From CAYWHE01 sp964458125 (GTDB taxonomy: Bacteria > Bacteroidota > Bacteroidia > AKYH767-A > OLB10), in the NCBI GenBank assembly GCA_964458125.1, contig CAYWHE010000013.1, positions 1 to 33,251 of the forward strand: a DNA stretch of 33,251 nucleotides, read 5' to 3'. A program made the position numbers and the translations under genes. The notes beneath the pieces were generated by a model. The model saw only the letters and a program-made list of their open reading frames with translations. It did no database searches and was not told where the DNA came from. Shown piece after piece: positions 1 through 6,889 of the stretch; the stretch's first letter is position 1, and the number at the start of each line of letters is the position of its first letter.

Positions 1-101
1 CAAGAGAAAAAAATTGCGGATGCGTCAGCAAAGCATTTCACCAATCAGAACGAAGATAGCATGTATATGCTCAACATGCAAATTAAGTTATCAACATGGA
101 T

Positions 102-218
102 TTTGTCCCGAAATTAAAGGGGATGTTTTTATTAATGAAAAGTAATCATTGCAATTTCGGGACAAAGTGTGCAGGGTTTTTTGCGTGAGAGCATCCGTGT
201 AATCCCGAAAATTGCAAT
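102..218. repeat. Cluster of inverted repeats around the core TCCCGAAAT
   Basis: A perfect 14-bp inverted repeat lies at 102-115 (TTTGTCCCGAAATT) and 153-166 (AATTTCGGGACAAA), with 37 bp between the arms. The right arm overlaps a second inverted pair: ATTGCAATTTCGGGA at 148-162 and TCCCGAAAATTGCAAT at 203-218, which differ by one inserted A. The core therefore occurs three times in alternating orientation within about 120 bp. No transposase is recognisable in the window. It could be the end of a mobile element, a regulator site, or a folded RNA or terminator of an upstream gene. Frame 1 is open from base 1 to 117 but is not recognisable as a protein. The rest of 1-307 holds nothing I can name. 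Confidence 0.55.
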
Positions 219-307
219 AGACCAATATTAGCCGGACTATAAGGATTAAATTTTTGCTTTTTTACCCTAAAGGCATGTCATATTGTCTCCTGACTTAGAA
301 AGGAAAA

Positions 308-664
308 ATGGTCAGGGCTGAAATAATTTGTATCGGTGACGAACTTCTCATCGGGCAGGTAGTGAATTCCAAAGCCGCTTGGATGAGTACGGAACTGGGC
401 CTGGCAGGCATTCAGGTGGTTCGTCAGACGGCAGTGGGCGATTTAAAAGAGGAAATCACCGCAGCCTTTGACGAAGCCTTTTCCAGGGCCGATATCGTCC
501 TGGTAACCGGTGGCCTGGGCCCGACTAAGGATGATATTACCAAATATACCCTTGGCGAATATTTTCAAACCAGATTGGTTTTTAACCAGGAAGCTTATGA
601 GAATGTGGAGCGCATTTTTGCACTGAGGGGAAGAAAGGTTTCGGAAACTAATCGCAGGCAGGCC
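308..664 (+). repeat. Direct repeat, copy 1 (5' end of cinA)
   Basis: These 357 bp match 2327-2683 with ten substitutions and no gaps. Seven of the ten fall in the first 81 bp and only three in the remaining 276 bp. Upstream, similarity continues at a lower level for about 45 bp (for example TTACCCTAAAGGCATGTCA against TTACCCTGAAGCCTTGTAA). Homology stops abruptly at 664/665. Confidence 0.95.
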
Positions 665-691
665 CGCACGCTTATGAAAAGTTTTGTCTGA
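308..691 (+). pseudogene. Truncated second copy of cinA (N-terminal 119 residues plus an 8-residue junk tail)
   Basis: The first 119 codons encode the start of the MoaB-like domain of CinA, including the GDELLIGQ segment and VTGGLGPTKDD at residues 66-76. They are nearly identical to the intact cinA at 2327. After the breakpoint the frame reads through eight unrelated codons and stops at 689-691, one base before the stop of the converging gene. The PGVPFEM part of the first domain and the whole C-terminal amidase domain are missing, so it cannot do the full CinA job. Of ten differences from the intact copy, seven are synonymous (the others are N22K, G27S and H40Q relative to the intact protein). 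That suggests the copy diverged under selection before it was broken. Its upstream box is TCATATTG, against TAATATTG at the intact gene. Confidence 0.85.
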
Positions 692-692
692 A

Positions 693-1703
693 TTAATCTT
701 TCACAATCTTACCCTTTTTAATTACTCCGTTTTGGTTTCTCACTTCGTAAAGATAAATACCATTTGCAAATTGTTCCGTGTTTAAGCTGATTGCTCCGGC
801 AAATTTCTGAAGTAAAAGCCTTTTGGAGACCAGATCATAAATGATTAATTCACCATCTTCATGATCACCGATAAAAATATTCAGCGTACTGTTAAACGGA
901 TTAGGAAAGACGTTTGAATTCAGGCCAGAACTGTACTGGGAAACAGAAAGTGGAAAAGCTGCTTCGGGACATGCAGCTATATCATTCACAGAAAAACCAA
1001 TGTCCTTAATCCATGTGAAATCAACGTTATGGCCTGTCCTGGTTCCCTTAAATAGATCAGAAAGTGTAACTACGTATAAATGATTGCCAAGTATTGCAAA
1101 CCCACCGCCTAAATTAGATGTCAGACCTGATGTAGTGAATGTATCAACAGCCATTCCGGATGGATTGAAAACAACAATTTCCGGCGTACCGCCGGAAATT
1201 AAATAAAAGTTTCCCATTTGGTCGGTGGCTATATCCCAAAATCCAGTGCCGGTATTAAGATTTGTTAGCAAAAGTGTTCCATTTGCAGTGCCATCATACC
1301 GATAAAGCGAATGACCAACACCATCTAAATTAAAAATATAATTACCCGTACCTCCGGGATTTACGGCGGTTGAGCTTCCACTTAAATGATTCGTATTGGT
1401 CCAGCCTGTTCCATTCCAGAAATAATAGGGTTGTCCTGAATCAATTAAATACATGGTTTCAGGCCCTGACAGCGAATCTAAATTGGCATTTATTGAAATT
1501 CCGCCGCTGGGGGAAGGCAAGTTTGAAGCAACTAAAATTGGATTTGTCGGATTTGTATCAACACTGTCAATCCGGTAGATTTCAGCAGTATAACCCGAAA
1601 TATAAATTGAACTTTTATCCCGGCCGCTGCATTGCAAATCAATTTGGGCATTGCAAATTCCGCTGGTGATAATCATTCCGATAAAAAAACACAGTTTATT
1701 CAT
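693..1703 (-). CDS. T9SS-exported protein with a propeller-like body (type A sorting domain)
   Basis: This 336-residue protein starts with a cleavable signal peptide (MNKLCFFIGMIITSGICNAQ). It has a Ser/Thr/Gly/Asn-rich body with repeated short motifs such as FWDIATDQMGNFYLIS, resembling NHL or six-bladed propeller repeats, though I cannot assign a family. The last 75 or so residues form a T9SS type A sorting domain: VFPNPFNSTLNI, then a YDLVSKRLL strand, GIYLYEV and a KKGKIVKD end. The product is expected to cross the outer membrane through T9SS and be anchored or released at the surface. The gene sits between the truncated and intact cinA copies, opposite to them, and looks AT-richer than the surrounding housekeeping genes. 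TAAATTTC just upstream of the ATG is one base off the Bacteroidota -7 box. Export is well supported; the function is unknown. Confidence 0.85.
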   Translation of the reverse strand: MNKLCFFIGMIITSGICNAQIDLQCSGRDKSSIYISGYTAEIYRIDSVDTNPTNPILVASNLPSPSGGISINANLDSLSGPETMYLIDSGQPYYFWNGTGWTNTNHLSGSSTAVNPGGTGNYIFNLDGVGHSLYRYDGTANGTLLLTNLNTGTGFWDIATDQMGNFYLISGGTPEIVVFNPSGMAVDTFTTSGLTSNLGGGFAILGNHLYVVTLSDLFKGTRTGHNVDFTWIKDIGFSVNDIAACPEAAFPLSVSQYSSGLNSNVFPNPFNSTLNIFIGDHEDGELIIYDLVSKRLLLQKFAGAISLNTEQFANGIYLYEVRNQNGVIKKGKIVKD

Positions 1704-2326
1704 GGAGACTGAAATTTACGGATAACACCATTTTCCCTCAGTGGCGGAAAAGGTTGAATATACCGGTCTGATATGCTGTAAGATACTACCTGATTTGCGA
1801 AAAAAAAAGCCTGGGTTAAAAGTAAGAAAAATCAGGATGCCGGGATTTCCATAGCTACAAATGTTTAAAAAAACAGTGATTTAAGGTGTTTTTTTTCTGT
1901 ACCTGTAATGCACAGAGCGATCCAAAGCCTGACACGGGTGCGGGTTATCTGGACCGGCCAAAGTGGCCTGGTGGCCGGAAAAGGCTTTTTACGATAGGGG
2001 TATTCCGGATAGGACTAATTCGAATTCCGGTTAACGGTAGCCGTCCCGGTAATTTTCCGTTCATAGGATTTTTTATTGGAAATTTTAATGACCGTCAGCA
2101 ATAATAATACATCAGGGTTAATTCAATTTCCATTCCGGACACTGGACAGGTAAAGGACTGGTCTGTTATCGGAATGCCCATCATCAGCCCCAATATCCTG
2201 CTAAACAGGGCCGGTCGAAAATCCGGAATTTTTCTCCCGGCGGCTGTCGGGTGTCATTAATTTTTCAATGATTGCAATAATTACCCTGAAGCCTTGTAAT
2301 ATTGCTTCCGGAATGAAAAAGGAAAA
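1704..2326. other. Gene-poor spacer between the T9SS gene and cinA
   Basis: About 620 bp without a convincing gene. A 72-codon frame at 1886-2104 (+) needs a GTG start, begins on a T-run and has no recognisable domain. The reverse strand is interrupted by stops. A 7-bp inverted repeat, CCGGCCA (1954-1960) and TGGCCGG (1972-1978), is present. The last 50 bp are the cinA leader, with the box TAATATTG at 2297-2304, one mismatch from TAnnTTTG. The stretch may hold decayed sequence brought in with the T9SS gene. Confidence 0.5.
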
Positions 2327-2683
2327 ATGGTCAGGGCTGAAATAATTTGTATCGGTGACGAACTGCTGATCGGGCAGGTGGTGAATTCCAATGCGGCCTG
2401 GATGGGTACGGAACTGGGCCTGGCAGGCATTCAGGTGGTTCGTCATACGGCAGTGGGCGATTTAAAAGAGGAAATCACCGCTGCCTTTGACGAAGCCTTT
2501 TCCAGGGCCGATATCGTCCTGGTAACCGGTGGCCTGGGCCCGACTAAGGATGATATTACCAAATATACCCTTGGCGAATATTTTCAAACCAGATTGGTTT
2601 TTAACCAGGAAGCTTATGAGAATGTGGAGCGCATTTTTGCACTGAGGGGAAGAAAGGTTTCGGAAACTAACCGCAGGCAGGCC
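2327..2683 (+). repeat. Direct repeat, copy 2 (inside intact cinA)
   Basis: Partner of 308-664; ten substitutions in 357 bp, clustered at the 5' end. The two copies are directly repeated with starts 2019 bp apart, so recombination between them would delete the T9SS gene at 693-1703 and leave one cinA. Confidence 0.95.
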
Positions 2684-3571
2684 GAACTGCCGGAATCCTG
2701 CCGCCTGATCCCCAATACACTGGGAACTGCTCCTGGAATGTGGTTTAGGAAGGAGAACAAAATACTGGTATCCATGCCCGGTGTCCCTTTTGAAATGAAA
2801 GCCATGATGAGCGCCATGGTCATCCCCGAACTAAAAAAAATGTTTCAAACACCTCACATCGTTCATAAAACCATCCTTACCCAGGGCCTTGGCGAGTCCT
2901 TTCTGTCCGATACTATTTCCTCCTGGGAAGATGCCTTACCCGGACACATGAAACTGGCGTATTTGCCCTCTCCGGGAATTGTCAGGCTCCGGTTAAGCGC
3001 ATGGGGCGACAACCCGGAGCTGGAAGAGGAAGTCCTGGATCAGCTGGAAAAACTGAAACCCATCATTTCGGGATTTATTTTTGGTTATGAACATGATAAA
3101 CTGGAAGAACTGGTTGGCAGGCTGCTCACCGGAAAAAAGAAGACCCTGGCCCTGGCCGAAAGTTGCAGTGGAGGTTATATATCGCATATGGTCACCTCTG
3201 TACCCGGCAGCTCCGCCTATTACCGGGGAACCGTGGTGCCTTACCAGAATGAGCTGAAGCAAAAACTCCTGCAGGTGAATCCGGTTCATTTTACCACCGT
3301 GGGAGCCGTAAGCCAGGAAGTGGCTCTGGAAATGGCGTCAAATGTAAAGGATTTATTATCAGCCGATTATGCTATTTCAACTACAGGGATCGCCGGGCCT
3401 GCCGGAGCAACCCCCGAAAAGGTGGTCGGAACGGTTTGGATTGGCATTGCCACGCCTGAAAGGGTTTTTGCGAAAAAAGTACTCTTGGGCGACAACCGCC
3501 TCAGGGTCATCCAGGTAGCTGGAATCACGGCCCTGAACCTCCTGCGCAAGGAGCTGTTAAGCGAAAGCTAG
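2327..3571 (+). CDS. cinA: CinA family protein (MoaB-like domain plus nicotinamide-nucleotide amidase domain)
   Basis: The protein has 414 residues, the usual length for two-domain CinA. Residues 1 to about 170 form the MoaB/MogA-like domain (COG1058), with GDELLIGQ at 10-17, VTGGLGPTKDD at 66-76 and PGVPFEM at 151-157. Residues from about 260 to the end form the PncC-type domain: AESCSGG at 277-283, whose Ser279 is the expected catalytic residue, and TGIAGPAGATPEK at 353-365. In characterised homologues PncC deamidates NMN to nicotinate mononucleotide in NAD recycling, and the N-terminal domain can hydrolyse ADP-ribose or other NAD-derived compounds. The enzyme is cytosolic. The ATG at 2327 gives the standard N-terminus. 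The gene is followed by rpmB after 108 bp containing a palindrome. Its 5' end is duplicated upstream at 308-664. Confidence 0.95.
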   Translation: MVRAEIICIGDELLIGQVVNSNAAWMGTELGLAGIQVVRHTAVGDLKEEITAAFDEAFSRADIVLVTGGLGPTKDDITKYTLGEYFQTRLVFNQEAYENVERIFALRGRKVSETNRRQAELPESCRLIPNTLGTAPGMWFRKENKILVSMPGVPFEMKAMMSAMVIPELKKMFQTPHIVHKTILTQGLGESFLSDTISSWEDALPGHMKLAYLPSPGIVRLRLSAWGDNPELEEEVLDQLEKLKPIISGFIFGYEHDKLEELVGRLLTGKKKTLALAESCSGGYISHMVTSVPGSSAYYRGTVVPYQNELKQKLLQVNPVHFTTVGAVSQEVALEMASNVKDLLSADYAISTTGIAGPAGATPEKVVGTVWIGIATPERVFAKKVLLGDNRLRVIQVAGITALNLLRKELLSES

Positions 3572-3606
3572 AGGTTTCATTTTCATGAGGGGGAAGGAAG
3601 TGATCG

Positions 3607-3629
3607 AATATTTTCGAAAATATTTTTTT
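3607..3629 (+). terminator. 18-bp perfect palindrome followed by a T-run, after cinA
   Basis: AATATTTTCGAAAATATT at 3607-3624 is its own reverse complement and runs into T residues up to 3629. It lies 35 bp after the cinA stop and about 50 bp before rpmB. A hairpin plus T-run suits an intrinsic terminator of cinA, but the stem is almost all A/T and therefore weak. A binding site for a dimeric regulator of rpmB is the alternative. Confidence 0.4.
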
Positions 3630-3679
3630 ATTAAAAGGATTTTTACGATTTTCGCACTCCATTTTGAAAAGACTACATC

Positions 3680-3913
3680 ATGTCCAAAGTTTGTGATTTA
3701 ACCGGAAAGACATCCCTTGTCGGGAACAGCGTGTCTTTTTCCAACAAGAAAACCAAGCGCAGGTTTAACCCAAACCTGCAGAAGAAGAAATTCTTCATGC
3801 CTGAAACCGGTGAATGGGTGACGCTGAAGGTCAGCACCTCGGCCATCCGCACCATCAACAAAAAGGGCATCACGGCCGCCATTACCCAGGCGCTTAAAAA
3901 GGGGAAAATTTAA
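3680..3913 (+). CDS. rpmB: Large ribosomal subunit protein bL28
   Basis: A 77-residue basic protein, the normal length. The N-terminal MSKVCDLTGK and the later KTKRRFNPNLQ and VSTSAIRTINKKG segments are those of bL28. Only one cysteine is present, so this is the form without a zinc-binding Cys set. It is part of the 50S subunit. It begins the run rpmB-rpmG-DUF4295-ftsY, a common Bacteroidota order, with 17 bp to rpmG. No strong Shine-Dalgarno precedes the ATG, as is usual in this phylum. Confidence 0.97.
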   Translation: MSKVCDLTGKTSLVGNSVSFSNKKTKRRFNPNLQKKKFFMPETGEWVTLKVSTSAIRTINKKGITAAITQALKKGKI

Positions 3914-3930
3914 TTTAAACAGTCGAACCC

Positions 3931-4113
3931 ATGGCAAAAAAAGGTAACCGCATACAGGTCATCATGGAATGCACGGAGCATAAGAACAGTGGTCTGCCCG
4001 GCACTTCCCGGTACATCACCACCAAGAATAAAAAGAACAACACAGAACGTCTCGAATTGAAGAAGTACAATCCCATCATGAAGAAGATGACGGTTCATAA
4101 GGAGATTAAATAA
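3931..4113 (+). CDS. rpmG: Large ribosomal subunit protein bL33
   Basis: A 60-residue protein with MAKKGNRIQVIMECTEH, GTSRYITTKNKKN and a RLELKKYNP segment, all diagnostic of bL33. It has a single cysteine, so this is the zinc-free (C-minus) form. It is part of the 50S subunit near the E site. It lies 17 bp after rpmB and 32 bp before the DUF4295 gene, probably in one transcript. Confidence 0.97.
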   Translation: MAKKGNRIQVIMECTEHKNSGLPGTSRYITTKNKKNNTERLELKKYNPIMKKMTVHKEIK

Positions 4114-4145
4114 CCGCCTGAAAACGGGTTTTAAAAACAGATCAA

Positions 4146-4301
4146 ATGGCTAAGAAAGTTGTAGCAACGCTGAAATCAGGAAAAGGAAAGGAATTTTCCA
4201 AAGTGATTAAAATGGTGAAATCGCCAGTGACGGGCGCCTATTCCTTCAAAGAGGAAGTGGTTCATAATGACCATATCAAGGATTTCTTAAAAGAAAATTA
4301 A
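4146..4301 (+). CDS. DUF4295 small basic protein, probable Bacteroidota ribosomal protein (bL38-like)
   Basis: A 51-residue ORF with ATG at 4146 and TAA at 4299-4301. It starts MAKKVVATLKSGKGKEFSKV and ends in a charged HNDHIKDFLKEN stretch, and it is rich in Lys and Val. This is the pattern and position of the DUF4295 family, found after rpmG in Bacteroidota. From memory, a ribosome structure from Flavobacterium assigned this small protein as a phylum-specific large-subunit component named bL38; I hold the family and position with more confidence than the name. The 32-bp gap to rpmG and the like-sized gap between the two r-protein genes support co-transcription. The gene is short enough to be missed by length filters. 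Confidence 0.9.
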   Translation: MAKKVVATLKSGKGKEFSKVIKMVKSPVTGAYSFKEEVVHNDHIKDFLKEN

Positions 4302-4320
4302 AAATAATGTTTTCATGGTT

Positions 4321-4355
4321 AGCTTCTTTCATCGAAAGGTGAAGGGGGCTTTTTT
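4321..4355 (+). terminator. Possible intrinsic terminator between the ribosomal genes and ftsY
   Basis: CTTCTTTC (4323-4330) can pair with GAAAGGTGAAG (4334-4344) around an ATC loop with a 3-nt bulge, and is followed by GGGGGC and a run of six T. The stem is imperfect, so it may only attenuate readthrough into ftsY rather than stop it. Confidence 0.4.
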
Positions 4356-4418
4356 CATTTTATGCCCCGGCTCCGGCAGGTGCGTAAAGCCCTGCAGTTG
4401 ACTAACACGTAAAGCAAT

Positions 4419-5378
4419 ATGGCATTTTTCGGATTATTCAGTAAGGAAAAAAAGGAAAGCCTGAACCATGGACTGGAAAAAACCCGTACGGGATTTTTCT
4501 CCAGGCTCACCAGGGCGCTTGTTGGCAAATCGGCCGTTGATGAGGAAGTGCTCGATAACCTGGAGGAGGCGCTCGTTTCAGCGGATGTCGGGGTGTCCAC
4601 GACCTTAAAGATCATCGAACGGATTCAGCAACGGGCAGCCCGTGATAAATTCCTGGGTACTTCGGAATTCAACCGGATGCTGAAAGAGGAAATCACAGGC
4701 CTGATCAGTGAAAACACCCTGAATTCAGCCCCTGTCAGCTTTGAAACCCTGCCCGCAACCCCCTATGTGATGATGGTGGTGGGCGTCAATGGCGTGGGTA
4801 AAACCACGACCATAGGCAAACTGGCTTACCAGTTTAAAAAAGCGGGCAAAAAAGTGGTGCTTGGTGCGGCCGATACCTTCCGCGCAGCTGCCGTGGATCA
4901 GCTGACTATCTGGTCGAAAAGGACTGACGTGACCATCGTATCCCAGGGCATGGGCGCTGATCCGGCATCCGTGGCTTTTGATACCGTTAAGTCTGCAGTC
5001 GCACAGGGTGCGGATGTCATCATCATCGATACGGCCGGAAGGCTTCACAACAAAGTGAACCTGATGAATGAGTTGTCGAAAATAAAACGGGTGATCCAGA
5101 AAGTGATCCCCGGTGCCCCCCATGAAATACTGCTTGTGCTCGATGCTTCCACGGGTCAGAATGCCATTGAACAGGCCAGGCAGTTTATCACGGCAACGGA
5201 AGTGAATGCGTTGGCCCTGACCAAACTGGACGGCACGGCCAAAGGTGGCGTGGTGATTGGCATCTCCGACCAGTTCCGCATACCGGTCAAATACATCGGG
5301 GTGGGCGAGAAGATGGAGGACCTGCAGGTGTTTGATCAGGAAGAATTCGTGGATTCATTATTCAGTTTGAACGGCTAA
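4419..5378 (+). CDS. ftsY: Signal recognition particle receptor FtsY
   Basis: A 319-residue SRP-family GTPase. The N helical bundle spans about 20-110 and the G domain 115-315. The G1 P-loop GVNGVGKTT lies at 122-130, DTFRAAA at 152-158, DTAGR at 204-208 and TKLDGTAKGG at 268-277. It receives ribosome-nascent-chain-SRP complexes at the inner membrane and passes them to SecYEG. There is almost no acidic A domain before the N bundle, giving the short FtsY form usual in Bacteroidota; membrane binding would rely on the N-terminal MAFFGLFSKEKKE helix. It follows the DUF4295 gene, and its stop codon directly abuts the next ATG. Confidence 0.97.
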   Translation: MAFFGLFSKEKKESLNHGLEKTRTGFFSRLTRALVGKSAVDEEVLDNLEEALVSADVGVSTTLKIIERIQQRAARDKFLGTSEFNRMLKEEITGLISENTLNSAPVSFETLPATPYVMMVVGVNGVGKTTTIGKLAYQFKKAGKKVVLGAADTFRAAAVDQLTIWSKRTDVTIVSQGMGADPASVAFDTVKSAVAQGADVIIIDTAGRLHNKVNLMNELSKIKRVIQKVIPGAPHEILLVLDASTGQNAIEQARQFITATEVNALALTKLDGTAKGGVVIGISDQFRIPVKYIGVGEKMEDLQVFDQEEFVDSLFSLNG

Positions 5379-5870
5379 ATGAAAAAAAAACTGCTTGCGC
5401 TGCTGTGCCTGCTAACAGCCTCTGTATACGCGCAAAAAAACAAGGCTGCATTCGAGGTGCGGATCAGCGATAATCAATGCCTGCAGTACCAGTCGGTACA
5501 ATACCGGGTCACTTCCGACAGCCTGATCATCAATGGGCTTTCCGACTACGGCCGTTCCAGGGTCGATTACCTGCAGCGGACGCTCACGGCGGATGAAAAA
5601 CAAAAACTGGCCGGCTATTTTAAGAAGTTTAATACGGATGACCTGCAGGAACTTTATTTCAGTGATTATTCCAACCTGGCCTACATCAGCGCCGATCATG
5701 CCCCCCGCGTGATTGATGTGGAACTGGAAATTAACGGGAAGCAGCGGAAGATCCGGATCAATAACAGTTATGTTCCCCGGTTCGCAGGGTTGTTCCAGAC
5801 GCTGAATCCCCTTTTTCCGGAAGAAGTAAAGATCAGGTACGAGGCCAAAGACTTTGAAAAGGAGAGGTGA
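5379..5870 (+). CDS. Small exported protein of unknown function
   Basis: A 163-residue protein with a clear signal peptide (MKKKLLALLCLLTASVYAQ, cleavage near 18/19). The mature part is mostly beta strand in appearance, with one cysteine and a charged KDFEKER tail. There is no lipobox and no T9SS domain, so a periplasmic location is most likely. I do not recognise the family. The ATG follows the ftsY stop with no gap (TAAATG), so translation is probably coupled to ftsY. The gene ends 126 bp before a converging cytochrome gene. Confidence 0.8.
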   Translation: MKKKLLALLCLLTASVYAQKNKAAFEVRISDNQCLQYQSVQYRVTSDSLIINGLSDYGRSRVDYLQRTLTADEKQKLAGYFKKFNTDDLQELYFSDYSNLAYISADHAPRVIDVELEINGKQRKIRINNSYVPRFAGLFQTLNPLFPEEVKIRYEAKDFEKER

Positions 5871-5954
5871 ACTTCTGGCGGTTTCGGCCTGCACGATCTT
5901 TTTCCTTTTTACTGGACAGGCATAACCCGGACAACCGTGTATCGTTTTTCCACG

Positions 5955-5990
5955 AAAAAAATCCGGAGTCACCGGTTGGTCACTCCGGAT
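5955..5990 (-). terminator. Intrinsic terminator of the cytochrome gene
   Basis: Read on the minus strand, ATCCGGAGT and ACTCCGGAT form a perfect 9-bp stem (arms at 5982-5990 and 5961-5969) with a 12-nt loop. A run of T (plus-strand A at 5955-5961) follows directly. It lies 6 bp past the stop of the minus-strand gene at 5997. Confidence 0.85.
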
Positions 5991-5996
5991 AGGGAA

Positions 5997-6629
5997 TTAT
6001 ATTCCTCCTGTTTTTTTCGACAGGTTTTGAAGATAGCTCATCGCTTCATCCGGGGGTACGGATTCCGGTACGAGGTTTTTCACCGGTGGAAGGGATTGCA
6101 GGTAAGCGTAAACGGCTTTCAGGTCTTCATCCTTCATCAGGGCATAATTCATCCAGGGCATGGGTGGCAGGATCGGACGTGCAGCATCGGCACCCATATG
6201 CTTTCCGCTTCTCAGCACTTTGATAAACATCTCCTCCGGCCAGGCTCCGATTCCGGTAGTGGTATCCGGGGTCAGGTTGCGTGGAAAACTGATACCCCAG
6301 GGTCCGGCAGCCGCTGTGAGGTCATCCGTCATGTAAACACCATGCCCGGGCCGGAGATGGTCCGGGTTAAAATAAGGTACCGGTTCCTTTTCGGGGCGCC
6401 CGGAAAGCAGCCTTGCTGAATCCAGCACGGGCCCCTGTGAGGTCATGATTTTGGGAGAATGACAATCGTTGCACCCGGAAATGGTCACCAGGTATTCGCC
6501 TCTTTCCAGCTGTTCTTTAGGAGAAATAAATTCCCGGGCCGTTCCGGCCGTGGTTGATGGTTTGGTGGTGCAACTGCTCCAGGCAAGGGCAACGGTGGCC
6601 ATGGTTATGCACGTTAAAATTATTTTCAT
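5997..6629 (-). CDS. Monohaem c-type cytochrome, probable lipoprotein
   Basis: A 210-residue protein when started at the ATG at 6629; the frame extends to a TTG at 6647, but the ATG gives a clean signal sequence (MKIILTCITMATVALAWSSC). Cys20 is a possible lipidation site, though the Trp-Ser-Ser before it is a poor lipobox. The haem motif CNDCH is at 53-57, with His57 as one axial ligand. The later PPMPW segment, with Met157, probably gives the other ligand, followed by the usual MKDEDLKAVYAYLQSLPPV helix of this family. It is expected to carry electrons in the periplasm. The partner enzyme is not next to it. CAGATTTG upstream is one mismatch from a -7 box. The gene stands alone and has its own terminator. 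Confidence 0.88.
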   Translation of the reverse strand: MKIILTCITMATVALAWSSCTTKPSTTAGTAREFISPKEQLERGEYLVTISGCNDCHSPKIMTSQGPVLDSARLLSGRPEKEPVPYFNPDHLRPGHGVYMTDDLTAAAGPWGISFPRNLTPDTTTGIGAWPEEMFIKVLRSGKHMGADAARPILPPMPWMNYALMKDEDLKAVYAYLQSLPPVKNLVPESVPPDEAMSYLQNLSKKTGGI

Positions 6630-6889
6630 CAGGATTTTTTTCTGCAAATCTGGTGAACCGGAGTGTTTTCCGGAATCAACAGGTAAATGAACTGCTGAAA
6701 ATTACGGATGAATAATCCGGAATCCGGAATGGAAACCAAAATACCGCCGCCGGTGAAAAACATGACCCCTTTGATGGAGCCCAGGTAAGCCGGGATCAAA
6801 AAAGTCGCCGGAATATGCCTGGAACCTGTTTGCCTTCGTACCTTGCGCATGGAAAAAAAATGGCTCTCCAGCAGGGCTTGTTTGCGTTT

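Noticed and set aside
1..117. Frame 1 open to a stop at 115-117, possibly the end of an upstream gene.
   Set aside because: Only 38 codons, no recognisable domain, and the last codons lie inside the inverted repeat.
1886..2104. 72-codon plus-strand frame in the cinA spacer.
   Set aside because: GTG start on a T-run, no domain, low-complexity appearance; not supported as a gene.
5412..5972. Minus-strand 186-codon frame opposite the small exported protein.
   Set aside because: It is antisense to a gene with a clear signal peptide and runs over the cytochrome terminator; a shadow frame.
6630..6647. N-terminal extension of the cytochrome to a TTG start.
   Set aside because: The ATG at 6629 gives a normal signal sequence, and the extension overlaps the likely promoter box.
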